A DNA stretch of 64,000 bases from an uncultured Eubacteriales bacterium (GCA_934725425.1 CAKVAX010000005.1:1-64000), one strand, 5' to 3'; positions 32,847-40,409 are shown, counted from the stretch's first letter. The notes: a model not told the origin generated them from the sequence alone. A program made the numbers and translations.

Positions 32847-35780
32847 ATGGGAGAAACTGCAAGTGTTAAAAAACAAACAAAAGGGACTGAGCCCAAGAAA
32901 AAATTTTTCGTAAAATTTAAAGAATTGTTTGAAGATCCAAAAGTTCGCTACTCTGTGATAGGAGTTATAGTGTTGATTGCTTCGTTTTTGCTCCAGTATT
33001 TTATAAGCACGCCTAATGTCGGAACTTTTCTTGCTTCCGATATGGATTCTTTGGGAAATGTTTATATTCTTGGCGTAGACGAGGACAAGGATCAATATAA
33101 AATTACTAAAATAAGGGCAAACGGTTCCAAAGAATTTTCCATTGATTTGGAAAAATCAAAAGAAAACACCGCTATCTCATACAGTAATCTGGAAGTTGAT
33201 TCAAAAGGTAATTTTTACGTTGTAAAGCGCCAGAAAAACACTAATGTAGTTGTGCCGGACAAATCATATTATCCCATTAAAAATGAAATTATAATGATGT
33301 ATGATACGAACGGAGCTTATGTTAAACAAGCTGCTTCATTCGATTTATCAAAAGATTCCACTCCTCCCACAAATTCATATATACAAAAAATTCAACTTGT
33401 GGACACAAACATGACTGTTATAACAAAAAATAAAAACAGATACGATATCGTAAAAGTATCTCCTCTTGAAGACGTAAGTCCGCAAAAAATTAATTCTTTT
33501 GAAGTAACCCCTGAAGAAGGATACACCAACACCGACGAAGGTTGGATACTTGATTCATGCGTATTGTCTACAGGAAGAGTATTTTATTCCACTCCTAACG
33601 GAAAGCTTTGGGGAATGGATAATAAAGGAGCATTTGTTGAGTATTCAAATGCAATTTCTTCAAAGTTTTTAATTTCGGGAATGTACGTTGACAATATGGA
33701 TGACATATATTTTACCGACTCAGTAAACGGCGGATTCTATAAATTAGATACCAAGAGCATAGTGTCAAAAGAACTTTACGGACTTGAATCCACAATAAAT
33801 GAAGGTTCTTCGGTAAAATTAAAAGATGTAAGAAAAGTTAAATTATTATCCCAAAACGATTTTTACGCTCCGTCAAAAGATTTTGTAAATCCATATTATG
33901 TAAGATTTGGCATGGAAAATAAATTAGTTTCGGATATCCACGAAAAAATTATTCCTTGGGGATTATTGTATACTTTGATAATTTCCGCAGCTATTTTGGG
34001 AATTATATACCTAGTAAAATATCTTTCTAAATTTGAAATTACAAGGATTTCTCTTGGGGTAAGAATAGGGCTGATGTTTATTCCGGTTTTGATAATAGGA
34101 CTTGGAATTTTGGTGGGAATTAACACCAAAGACTCAGTAAATGAATATATGTCAGTTTTAAGAAGCGAACAGGAACGCGGCGCAAAAACGATTGTTGATG
34201 CTATCGACGGAAACAGTTTCTCAAAAATAAATCCTGTGACAGATTATATGAGCAAAGATTATGTTTCGCTTAAAAACGCAGTAAATAAGGGCTATAGTGA
34301 TTTGATTACAAAAATCGGTGATCGAAGCGATTATATAGTTGTTTACACCGAAAAATACAATAAACTTTATGCTCTGATAAACAGCAAATACAGCGGTGAT
34401 TCAGATTCTTACGAAACATTAAAATACACAGACCCTGATATGGTGTCATCAGATTGCGTTTTGGTGGACTCCGTGCTCGAAAGAGACGAAATGGAATCTC
34501 TTTACAATATTTGGGAAAAATTTTCTAATAAGAGTTTGACTGTGGATTCTCAGGAAGAATCTTTCAGAGATGTTTACGGAAATATCTCGGGTTCGTTTGT
34601 AGCAATTAAAGATAACAGTGGCACAGTGGTAGGATTCGTAGGAAATTACCTGGATGAAAACATTCACACTACCAGAGAATTTTACGAAATATTAAAACAT
34701 TCCATAGCGGTAATTTTTGTAATAGCAGTTCTGCTGATAGCTTATGTTTGCTTTGTAATTAAATGGTGCCTCAGACCTCTTAAAAAGATTGAAAAAGGCA
34801 TAAATCAGATTTCAAAAGGAGAATGGAATACAAGAATTAAAATTGCTTCAAGAGATGAATTTGCAGATATTGCTTCGGCGTTTAATATTATGTCCGACAA
34901 AATAGACAGATACACTTCTAACCTTATAAGGCTTAACAAGGAATATATAAGATATGTCCCCTCAGAAATTTTCAGATTTATGAACAAAGAAAAAATCACT
35001 CAAGTTGACCTTTTTAATAATAACAATATCGACCTTTCTATGATTTATATAACTTTTAACCTTTCGAAAAATTCGAGCGAACTCGGTAGCGAATCTAAAA
35101 TATTTGAGTACCTTAAGGATACTTACACAGAAATATTTAAGGTCGTGAAAGACAATGGCGGCGTAGTACAATCTTTTGATAGTTTGGATTGTGTAATTCT
35201 ATTCTCAAAAGGAACTCAAGATGCTTTGAATGCTTCGGTTCAGCTCCGTGAGATTAACATTCCGGACAAGATTAAAAATCATATGAATATAACCGTGGGT
35301 TATGACAACGCATTGGTAGGTGTTCTCGGAACCGATGACAGGCGCGGCGCGGTCATAGTTTCGGACGAAATCATGAAGATGTTTAATATTGACAGCTACA
35401 TGAAAACTATAGGTGTAAATCACATTGCGACCAAGGAGATTATTGATAATCTTGACAACAACTCAATTTATGATTATAGGTATATCGGAAAAATAAATAA
35501 CACCAACATAGCCGGTTGCACGGATGTTTACGAAATAATTGATTCTTCAAATAAATATAAGCACGATCTTTATATTTCTACTCAGAAAACATTTGAACAA
35601 GCCGTAAAACTCTATATCACTGCCGAATTCGAGGAGGCACGAAAGATGTTTACAAATGTCCTGAGAGTTAATGAAAATGATAAAGTAGCGGTCCATTATC
35701 TTACCAGATGTGATGAATATATTAACAAGCAGAAAAACAACAAAGACAAAGCGCTGGGTTTTTCAGGATATTTAATTTAA
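32847..35780 (+). CDS. large membrane sensor with HAMP and degenerate class III cyclase domain
   Basis: 977 residues. Membrane helix 1 lies at ~36-53. An external strand-rich region (~60-345, repeated short W/Y-G-x-D-like blades, propeller-like) is followed by helices at ~371-391 and ~407-426, a second external domain (~430-612), a helix at ~617-641, HAMP (~642-692) and an adenylate/guanylate-cyclase-like domain (~720-900). TPR-like helices (~910-955) end it. In the cyclase domain the first metal Asp position reads LSMIYITFN (no Asp) and the second strand reads FDSLDCVILF in place of the usual GD turn, so catalysis is doubtful and the domain may only bind or signal. Ribosome site GAGGTG. It forms a likely operon with the MORN gene (27-base gap). 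Confidence 0.75.
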   Translation: MGETASVKKQTKGTEPKKKFFVKFKELFEDPKVRYSVIGVIVLIASFLLQYFISTPNVGTFLASDMDSLGNVYILGVDEDKDQYKITKIRANGSKEFSIDLEKSKENTAISYSNLEVDSKGNFYVVKRQKNTNVVVPDKSYYPIKNEIIMMYDTNGAYVKQAASFDLSKDSTPPTNSYIQKIQLVDTNMTVITKNKNRYDIVKVSPLEDVSPQKINSFEVTPEEGYTNTDEGWILDSCVLSTGRVFYSTPNGKLWGMDNKGAFVEYSNAISSKFLISGMYVDNMDDIYFTDSVNGGFYKLDTKSIVSKELYGLESTINEGSSVKLKDVRKVKLLSQNDFYAPSKDFVNPYYVRFGMENKLVSDIHEKIIPWGLLYTLIISAAILGIIYLVKYLSKFEITRISLGVRIGLMFIPVLIIGLGILVGINTKDSVNEYMSVLRSEQERGAKTIVDAIDGNSFSKINPVTDYMSKDYVSLKNAVNKGYSDLITKIGDRSDYIVVYTEKYNKLYALINSKYSGDSDSYETLKYTDPDMVSSDCVLVDSVLERDEMESLYNIWEKFSNKSLTVDSQEESFRDVYGNISGSFVAIKDNSGTVVGFVGNYLDENIHTTREFYEILKHSIAVIFVIAVLLIAYVCFVIKWCLRPLKKIEKGINQISKGEWNTRIKIASRDEFADIASAFNIMSDKIDRYTSNLIRLNKEYIRYVPSEIFRFMNKEKITQVDLFNNNNIDLSMIYITFNLSKNSSELGSESKIFEYLKDTYTEIFKVVKDNGGVVQSFDSLDCVILFSKGTQDALNASVQLREINIPDKIKNHMNITVGYDNALVGVLGTDDRRGAVIVSDEIMKMFNIDSYMKTIGVNHIATKEIIDNLDNNSIYDYRYIGKINNTNIAGCTDVYEIIDSSNKYKHDLYISTQKTFEQAVKLYITAEFEEARKMFTNVLRVNENDKVAVHYLTRCDEYINKQKNNKDKALGFSGYLI

Positions 35781-35807
35781 AATTTTAAAGTAAGAGGATG
35801 AGAGTCC

Positions 35808-37316
35808 ATGAATAGTATAGGTGATATTTTAGGAAGAATAACTACCAGTTTGAATTCTCAGTTTACAATTTTAAGTTCATTTATGGTAAGGATTCAAAAT
35901 TTTGGTACTCAAGTTGCACAGGTAGTTCAACAAAAGGTTCAAAAATTTGTTCAGACCATGACCAAAGACCCGGCGTCAAAATCGGATTATTGGAAAATAT
36001 TAGGACTTTACTTTTCTAAAAAGCTTGTAGTTATGAGCGCTGTCATTACAATGGTCGCGGGGTATGCTTTGATTTATTGGGTCTACCCATGGGCAGACGG
36101 AAAGCTTTGGACATCGGACATAAGAATAGATACCGCCAAACTTTCCTCTTTTGAAGGGAAAGCAAGACTTTACGATACTTCCAACGTAAGAATATACGAA
36201 GGAAACGTGAAAATGGGAAGGCCTAACGGTCAAGGCTCGCAGTATGACACTTCAGGTAATTTGGTATACAAGGGCAATTTTGAAAGTGGAAAATATAGTG
36301 GCGAGGGACAACTTTACGACAGCGACGGAGTGCTTATTTATGACGGCAAGTTTGCCAACAATTTGTACGAAGGTGAAGGAAAACTTTATAATTCAATAGG
36401 CAAAGTGATTTATATAGGTAATTTTTCCGGCGGATCATACGGCGGAATAGGTATTGAATATAACCCCGACACAGGAGTAAAAACTTATTATGGCAATCAT
36501 GTTAGCGGAGTCAGATCCGGGCAAGGCACCGAGTACGAATCTGACGGAAACACAGTTTTGTATGAGGGTAATTTCAAAGACGGAAAATATGGTGGTATCG
36601 GTAAGCTTTATTCTCATTCTACTCTTTTATACATGGGAAACTTTGAAGATGGGGAGTACAGCGGCACCGGAGACCTTTACGATTTAGATACGGGAGTTGT
36701 AAAATATTCGGGTGAATTTAAAAATGGACTTTACGACGGTAGCGGTACTCTTTATAATGTAAATACTTCGGTAATGGAGTATACCGGAGCGTTTTCGAAA
36801 GGCAAGAAGCAAGGCGTCGGAACATATTATGATACTCTCGGTTCCAAGAAATTTAGCGGTAATTTCCGTGGAGATAGCATTGATTATATCGGATATCTGG
36901 GTGCTAAACCTGATAAAATATCCTCTGAATTCGGTCAAGAAAGCTACAGGACCGAGGTTGATAATCGACTTATCATTACCTATCTCAATCATGATGCTTC
37001 AGTTATATTCAAAGTGGATGAATCCGAGGGCGAGTATGTTTGCGAAAAAATAATTTTGGGAATTAAAGAGCAGTTCATGGGTCTTGGAGCTCAAAGTACT
37101 GCGGTTGAAAGAAGAAGCGTCATGGGTGAACCGTTCTCTTCAATCAATTACAGTTGCCCGGATTATTATAAGACAGTATTTTCTAACCTCGCTATAAATA
37201 TAGATAATGTGGAAAAAGTCCCGAGCGATAAGTATATCATGGAAAATTATTTCATAAGATTCTATTTCAATGAAGGCCGCACAGAGCTTAAATGTATAGA
37301 AATCTGTAATAATTAA
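35808..37316 (+). CDS. membrane-anchored MORN-repeat protein
   Basis: 502 residues. The cytoplasmic N-terminal ~70 residues (amphipathic, Gln/Val-rich helix) precede one membrane helix (~74-94). About ten MORN-type repeats of ~23 residues follow (~115-350), each of the form Y-x-G-x-F/x-G-x-x-x-G-x-G-x-x-Y (for example YKGNFESGKYSGEGQLYD). A C-terminal ~140-residue domain contains FMGLGAQSTAVERRSVMGEPFS. MORN arrays form flat hairpin ladders used as scaffolds or lipid/protein contact surfaces. Ribosome site AGAGGATGAGAG. Its C-terminal part could bind a partner from the same region; that is inference. Confidence 0.8.
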   Translation: MNSIGDILGRITTSLNSQFTILSSFMVRIQNFGTQVAQVVQQKVQKFVQTMTKDPASKSDYWKILGLYFSKKLVVMSAVITMVAGYALIYWVYPWADGKLWTSDIRIDTAKLSSFEGKARLYDTSNVRIYEGNVKMGRPNGQGSQYDTSGNLVYKGNFESGKYSGEGQLYDSDGVLIYDGKFANNLYEGEGKLYNSIGKVIYIGNFSGGSYGGIGIEYNPDTGVKTYYGNHVSGVRSGQGTEYESDGNTVLYEGNFKDGKYGGIGKLYSHSTLLYMGNFEDGEYSGTGDLYDLDTGVVKYSGEFKNGLYDGSGTLYNVNTSVMEYTGAFSKGKKQGVGTYYDTLGSKKFSGNFRGDSIDYIGYLGAKPDKISSEFGQESYRTEVDNRLIITYLNHDASVIFKVDESEGEYVCEKIILGIKEQFMGLGAQSTAVERRSVMGEPFSSINYSCPDYYKTVFSNLAINIDNVEKVPSDKYIMENYFIRFYFNEGRTELKCIEICNN

Positions 37317-37327
37317 AGCCTAAAGAA

Positions 37328-37364
37328 AACTCTATTTGATTGAACATCAAATAGAGTTATTTTA
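37328..37364 (+). terminator. terminator of the sensor-MORN operon
   Basis: A perfect 13-base stem (37328-37340 with 37346-37358) followed by ATTTTATT. Confidence 0.85.
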
Positions 37365-37375
37365 TTAAATATTCA
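37355..37375 (+). repeat. 21-bp direct repeat, left copy
   Basis: Bases 37355-37375 are identical to 37952-37972. The two copies flank the Nif11-like peptide gene and its promoter. The left copy runs into the promoter -35 region and the right copy into the toxin-array spacer element, so a duplication or insertion is suggested. Confidence 0.8.
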
Positions 37376-37384
37376 CAAAATAAT

Positions 37385-37412
37385 TTGACTTTAATGCAAT
37401 TATGTATATAAT
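37385..37412 (+). promoter_or_regulatory. promoter of the second Nif11-like gene
   Basis: TTGACT (37385-37390), 16-base spacer, TATAAT (37407-37412), in a run of TATAA repeats. Confidence 0.6.
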
Positions 37413-37446
37413 ATATAATATATAATATAAAAAGGAGGAAAAATAT

Positions 37447-37929
37447 ATGGCTGAAATTGAAGATGTTTTACAAGATGAAAAGTTCGTAAGAAAAATTCTA
37501 GAGTGCAAAACTAAAGACGAGGTAAAAACTGCGTTCAAAGAAAAAAAGATAGACCTGTCGGACGAAGAATTTGAAGACTTGAAGAAGTTTTATTCAGAAG
37601 CCGCCCGAGAAGTTAAAAAAATGACCCCGGAAGAACTGAAACAAGTTTCCGAAGTCGCCGCAAAAGTTAAAGAGATGACCCCAGAGGAGCTTACGCAAAT
37701 TTCCGGAGGTGGCGCAGACGCGAAAATGGTTTTGGCAGGTGGTGCGTTGGGAGCAGCCTCCGGTGCAGCGCTTGTCAGTATCCCGATGTATGCGGCCTCG
37801 TGGCTTCTAAAAAAGAAATATAAAGATCCGAGGAAGATTCCAAAAGCAGTAATTGCTGGGGCAATCACTGCTTACGCATTGACCGGCTTTGTAGTAGGCG
37901 CTGGCGGCGTCTTAATTTGTTCTGAGTAG
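37447..37929 (+). CDS. Nif11-like leader peptide with hydrophobic core (putative bacteriocin precursor)
   Basis: 160 residues. The leader (~1-87) is Glu/Lys-rich helix, with the Nif11-like start DVLQDEKFVRKILECKTKDE and an internal duplication of the segment K.MTPEEL.Q.S (residues ~58-68 and ~75-85). It ends in SGGG (~86-89), a double-Gly cut site. The C-terminal ~70 residues hold two Gly/Ala-rich membrane-prone segments (~95-118 and ~132-155) around a basic loop, as in pore-forming or two-helix bacteriocins. No peptidase transporter, immunity or modification gene is nearby. Ribosome site AAAGGAGG. What else it could be: a small channel or holin-like protein. Confidence 0.55.
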   Translation: MAEIEDVLQDEKFVRKILECKTKDEVKTAFKEKKIDLSDEEFEDLKKFYSEAAREVKKMTPEELKQVSEVAAKVKEMTPEELTQISGGGADAKMVLAGGALGAASGAALVSIPMYAASWLLKKKYKDPRKIPKAVIAGAITAYALTGFVVGAGGVLICSE

Positions 37930-37951
37930 TAATGAGGTTCTGTTTGAATAT

Positions 37952-37972
37952 AGTTATTTTATTAAATATTCA
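37952..37972 (+). repeat. 21-bp direct repeat, right copy
   Basis: Identical to 37355-37375; it leads directly into the first copy of the spacer element (ATTCAACAAAAAAATAAAG...) found between the toxin modules. Confidence 0.8.
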
Positions 37973-37991
37973 ACAAAAAAATAAAGTTAAG

Positions 37992-38020
37992 TTGACTTTT
38001 GAAAATAAGTAGCATATAAT
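37992..38020 (+). promoter_or_regulatory. antitoxin RNA promoter, module 1
   Basis: TTGACT (37992-37997), 17-base spacer, TATAAT (38015-38020). Spacing is identical in modules 2 and 3. Confidence 0.8.
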
Positions 38021-38026
38021 AAAAGT

Positions 38027-38123
38027 AGTAGGAGCAGAACCGTTTAAAAAGCGGTCAGCCTCCAGAAGAAAAGTTTTTGAATAAAAACCGTCCTTTTGAG
38101 CGAGAAACGGTTTTTATTTTTTT
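38027..38123 (+). ncRNA. putative antisense antitoxin RNA, module 1
   Basis: About 97 bases from the promoter start to the T-run. It opens with GTAGTAGGAG, then GGAGCAGAACCG (38031-38042), which is an imperfect direct repeat of the segment 38227-38242 at the far end of the module. Because the toxin mRNA is read through that second copy in the opposite direction, the two RNAs are complementary there. The 3' end is an intrinsic terminator (AAAAACCGT 38083-38091 with ACGGTTTTT 38107-38115), shared back to back with the toxin gene, whose last codons it overlaps. The same design as RNA II/RNA I of the pAD1 par locus; function is inference. Confidence 0.65.
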
Positions 38124-38209
38124 GTGTTTTTATCTATAAAATTTAAAGCGCTAAAAAGCACTATAAAATAAATTACAAAAAAGCTTGTAAAAATGATAAA
38201 ATCCAGCAT
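38114..38209 (-). CDS. 31-residue membrane peptide, putative type I toxin, module 1
   Basis: A 31-residue peptide starting MLDFIIFTSFF: one membrane helix (~4-25) and a short charged tail (DKNTKK). Ribosome site GGAGGT, seven bases before the ATG. In the 5' leader, CCTCC and GGAGG form a hairpin that would hide the ribosome site. It has its own promoter (38305-38277). It has the size, anchor-plus-tail form and convergent antisense RNA of Fst-type toxins, but the sequence does not match Fst, TxpA or BsrG as I know them. Protein identical to that of module 3. Confidence 0.7.
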   Translation of the reverse strand: MLDFIIFTSFFVIYFIVLFSALNFIDKNTKK

Positions 38210-38276
38210 AATATCTACCTCCAATCGGAGGCAGAGTAACCGCTCTCTATAGGCTAAACTCCTACTACAGGAATTA

Positions 38277-38305
38277 ATTATATATTAAAAGAAAATGAAA
38301 TTCAA
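38277..38305 (-). promoter_or_regulatory. toxin promoter, module 1
   Basis: Read on the minus strand: TTGAAT (38305-38300), 17-base spacer, TATAAT (38282-38277). The transcript starts near 38268 with GTAGTAGGAG, the same 5' end as the antisense RNA. Confidence 0.75.
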
Positions 38306-38323
38306 CAAAAAAATAAAGTCAAG

Positions 38324-38352
38324 TTGACTTTTAAGAAATTGTATCATATAAT
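38324..38352 (+). promoter_or_regulatory. antitoxin RNA promoter, module 2
   Basis: TTGACT (38324-38329), 17-base spacer, TATAAT (38347-38352). It is back to back with the module 1 toxin promoter across a near-palindromic AAGTCAAGTTGACTT. Confidence 0.8.
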
Positions 38353-38358
38353 AAAAGC

Positions 38359-38472
38359 AGTAGGAGCAGAACCGTTTAAAAAGCGGTTTAGCCCCAAAGT
38401 TACTTTGAACTAACTATACAAAATAATATAAATAGCCGTGTTACTTTTGGCGAAGGAAACGGCTATTTATTT
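38359..38472 (+). ncRNA. putative antisense antitoxin RNA, module 2
   Basis: About 114 bases. Same 5' block as module 1 (AGTAGGAGCAGAACCGTTT). The middle has diverged. The terminator stem here is AAATAGCCGT (38430-38439) with ACGGCTATTT (38459-38468), so the stem differs in sequence from modules 1 and 3 but keeps its pairing. It overlaps the toxin stop codon as in the other modules. Confidence 0.6.
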
Positions 38473-38546
38473 ATGTTATTTAAGATATCTATCGTTATTA
38501 GAATATAAAATATAAAAAATCCTATTAAAATAATAAAATCCAACAT
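38463..38546 (-). CDS. 27-residue membrane peptide, putative type I toxin, module 2
   Basis: 27 residues starting MLDFIILIGFF, one membrane helix (~4-22) and a short polar tail (NNINK). It shares the MLDFII start with the other two copies but has diverged afterwards. Its leader also hides the ribosome site: ACCCT...AGGGT pairs around the site AGGGTGG. The bases differ from module 1 but the pairing is kept, which argues for selection on the structure. Confidence 0.7.
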   Translation of the reverse strand: MLDFIILIGFFIFYILITIDILNNINK

Positions 38547-38618
38547 ATATCATCCACCCTTTCTTTTAGGGTAGATTTAAACCGTTTTCTTAAGGCTAAA
38601 CTCCTACTACAGGAATTA

Positions 38619-38647
38619 ATTATATATTAAAAGAAAATAAAATTCAA
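38619..38647 (-). promoter_or_regulatory. toxin promoter, module 2
   Basis: TTGAAT (38647-38642), 17-base spacer, TATAAT (38624-38619), minus strand. Confidence 0.75.
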
Positions 38648-38665
38648 CAAAAAAATAAAGTCAAG

Positions 38666-38694
38666 TTGACTTTTTAGAAATTGTGACATATAAT
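38666..38694 (+). promoter_or_regulatory. antitoxin RNA promoter, module 3
   Basis: TTGACT (38666-38671), 17-base spacer, TATAAT (38689-38694). Confidence 0.8.
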
Positions 38695-38700
38695 AAAAGT

Positions 38701-38797
38701 AGTAGGAGCGGAACCGTTTAAAAAGCGGTCAGCCTCCCAAAGGTTTTATTTATTATAAAAACCGTGCTTTTGGTAGAGGAACGGTTTTTATTTTTTT
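38701..38797 (+). ncRNA. putative antisense antitoxin RNA, module 3
   Basis: About 97 bases, close to module 1: same 5' block with GGAGCGGAACCG, and a terminator with AAAAACCGT (38757-38765) and ACGGTTTTT (38781-38789) plus T-run. The loop and the region between differ from module 1. Confidence 0.65.
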
Positions 38798-38883
38798 GTG
38801 TTTTTATCTATAAAATTTAAAGCGCTAAAAAGCACTATAAAGTAAATTACAAAAAAGCTTGTAAAAATGATAAAATCCAGCAT
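38788..38883 (-). CDS. 31-residue membrane peptide, putative type I toxin, module 3
   Basis: Identical in protein to module 1; one synonymous base change in a Tyr codon. Same GGAGGT ribosome site and same CCTCC/GGAGG hiding hairpin. Near identity with module 1, but not with module 2 between them, points to a recent duplication or gene conversion. Confidence 0.7.
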   Translation of the reverse strand: MLDFIIFTSFFVIYFIVLFSALNFIDKNTKK

Positions 38884-38950
38884 AATATCTACCTCCAATC
38901 GGAGGCAGAGTAACCGCTCTCTATAGGCTAAACTCCTACCACTGAATTTA

Positions 38951-38979
38951 ATTATATATTAAAGAAAAATGAAATTCAA
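38951..38979 (-). promoter_or_regulatory. toxin promoter, module 3
   Basis: TTGAAT (38979-38974), 17-base spacer, TATAAT (38956-38951), minus strand. To its right the spacer element is broken off: no fourth antisense promoter follows. Confidence 0.75.
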
Positions 38980-39011
38980 CAAAAAAATTAACAATAATAA
39001 GATTACTTTAA

Positions 39012-39047
39012 AGGCTTGCTGATTTAAAATTAGCAGGCCTAATTTTA
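39012..39047 (+). terminator. terminator-like hairpin right of the toxin array
   Basis: AGGC-TGCT-ATTT arms pair with AAAT-AGCA-GCCT (three mismatches) and are followed by AATTTTATTT. What it ends is unclear. The rest of 39048-39177 is AT-rich without a clear promoter. Confidence 0.5.
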
Positions 39048-39177
39048 TTTCTACAGTTTAATGGAAGTATTAAAAAATATTTTGTATATACAATCTAAAA
39101 ATTATCTTGCAAAAAATTAGAGATTGTGAGAAAATATATGTTATTAATAATTCTTTGCTTTTTGGGGGTTTATTTTT

Positions 39178-40386
39178 ATGAATAAATTGAAAAATATTCT
39201 CGTTAAACTTGGCAGAAATTTGTTTTTTATCTGTGTACTCACTGTAGCGGGGGCGCTGACTGTATATACTATCGTTCAGGCTATGGAAAACAGCAGTTCT
39301 TCTTCGGCAACAAATAGTTCGGATTCGTCTTCGTCGAGCAATTCTGAAAATAAATTGACCGCCGAAGAAATTGATAAAATAGTTGAGGATTTGAAAATTT
39401 CGGGCAACATAGATAATATTCTTGAAAAACTTGATGATATTATATATAGAGCTCAATTATCGGGTAACTCTGCGCTTCAGGAATATGCAACAAACATGAA
39501 AACAAAATACGAATTGCAAAAACAACTCGATAGCGTAAATGGGTTGCTTTCGTCGATGAAAAAAAAGAATTCCGGAATAGCTAAAGTTGACACTCAAGTT
39601 ACGAAAATACTATCTGTCAGCACAATAACCGAAGATTTACGCGGAGCAGTTTCGGATGAGTGCTTGATTATTTTGGAATCACTCAGTGAAGAAAATGTAA
39701 AGAATTTACAAGAAACTTACAGCGAAATCGAAACTATAGTAGACATAAAAGACGTCGGGTCTTTATCTGTTCAACAGAGGAGCTTGCTTGACGTATTGCT
39801 TCTTAGCAAAATAATCGAAGAAAATATGGTAGAAGGAGAAAGATTAACTCTTGCAAAAGAAACTCTTTCTGTGGCAATCACTATATTAAAATCTTATGAA
39901 AGACAGAATTACCCTTCTGAAGATTACGATAAATTGGTAGCAGACTCAGATAATTTCACCAAAGCAGGTAGAAAAGCTTCTTCGGTAATTCCTGAGCAAA
40001 TCGTGTTTTTAAATGGCTATTTTAAAATGAATCATGCGCCGATTATGTATGACGGACATATATTAATGGCTGTTGATGACCTATATCAATACATTGATGC
40101 TTCCATTGAATATATGTACAACAATGCTACCATGGTCATCCAATCTCCCGGAAAAACTCTTGAAATAGTCAGCGGGAAAAACGAGGCTTATTTAAATGAC
40201 CAACCTAAAAATATTCCTGTTCCGATTTTAAATTATAACGATAATATTTATATGTCAGTAGAGTTTTTCGCCGAATGCTATGATATTTCATATAAATATG
40301 TTGCAGACGAAGAATTTTTGATTCTCTACTACAACTTGGTTCAACTTGAAAACCAATCTGTTCCAAATGAACTTCATAAAGACTAA
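39178..40386 (+). CDS. membrane-anchored protein with copper-amine-oxidase-N-like domain
   Basis: 402 residues. Short basic N terminus, one membrane helix (~17-37), Ser/Asn-rich linker (~40-60), a long helical region (~60-260, with coiled-coil potential), and a C-terminal domain (~270-392) with the pattern of the Cu_amine_oxidN1 family (PIMYDGHILMAVDDLYQYID, PILNYNDNIYMSVEFFAECY). In clostridial surface proteins that domain is a non-enzymatic wall-associated module. Ribosome site weak (GGGGG at ~12 bases). It is followed after 23 bases by the DUF4255 gene, so probably the first gene of the injection-system accessory operon. Confidence 0.6.
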   Translation: MNKLKNILVKLGRNLFFICVLTVAGALTVYTIVQAMENSSSSSATNSSDSSSSSNSENKLTAEEIDKIVEDLKISGNIDNILEKLDDIIYRAQLSGNSALQEYATNMKTKYELQKQLDSVNGLLSSMKKKNSGIAKVDTQVTKILSVSTITEDLRGAVSDECLIILESLSEENVKNLQETYSEIETIVDIKDVGSLSVQQRSLLDVLLLSKIIEENMVEGERLTLAKETLSVAITILKSYERQNYPSEDYDKLVADSDNFTKAGRKASSVIPEQIVFLNGYFKMNHAPIMYDGHILMAVDDLYQYIDASIEYMYNNATMVIQSPGKTLEIVSGKNEAYLNDQPKNIPVPILNYNDNIYMSVEFFAECYDISYKYVADEEFLILYYNLVQLENQSVPNELHKD

Positions 40387-40409
40387 TAAATTTTAAGGAG
40401 TGAAATAAT

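Noticed and set aside
37968..38990. Repeated blocks at ~335-bp spacing, first read as a CRISPR-like array or insertion-sequence remnants
   Set aside because: Each repeat carries paired promoters, a small reading frame and a terminator, and the units are far too long for CRISPR repeats; no transposase or cas gene is near.
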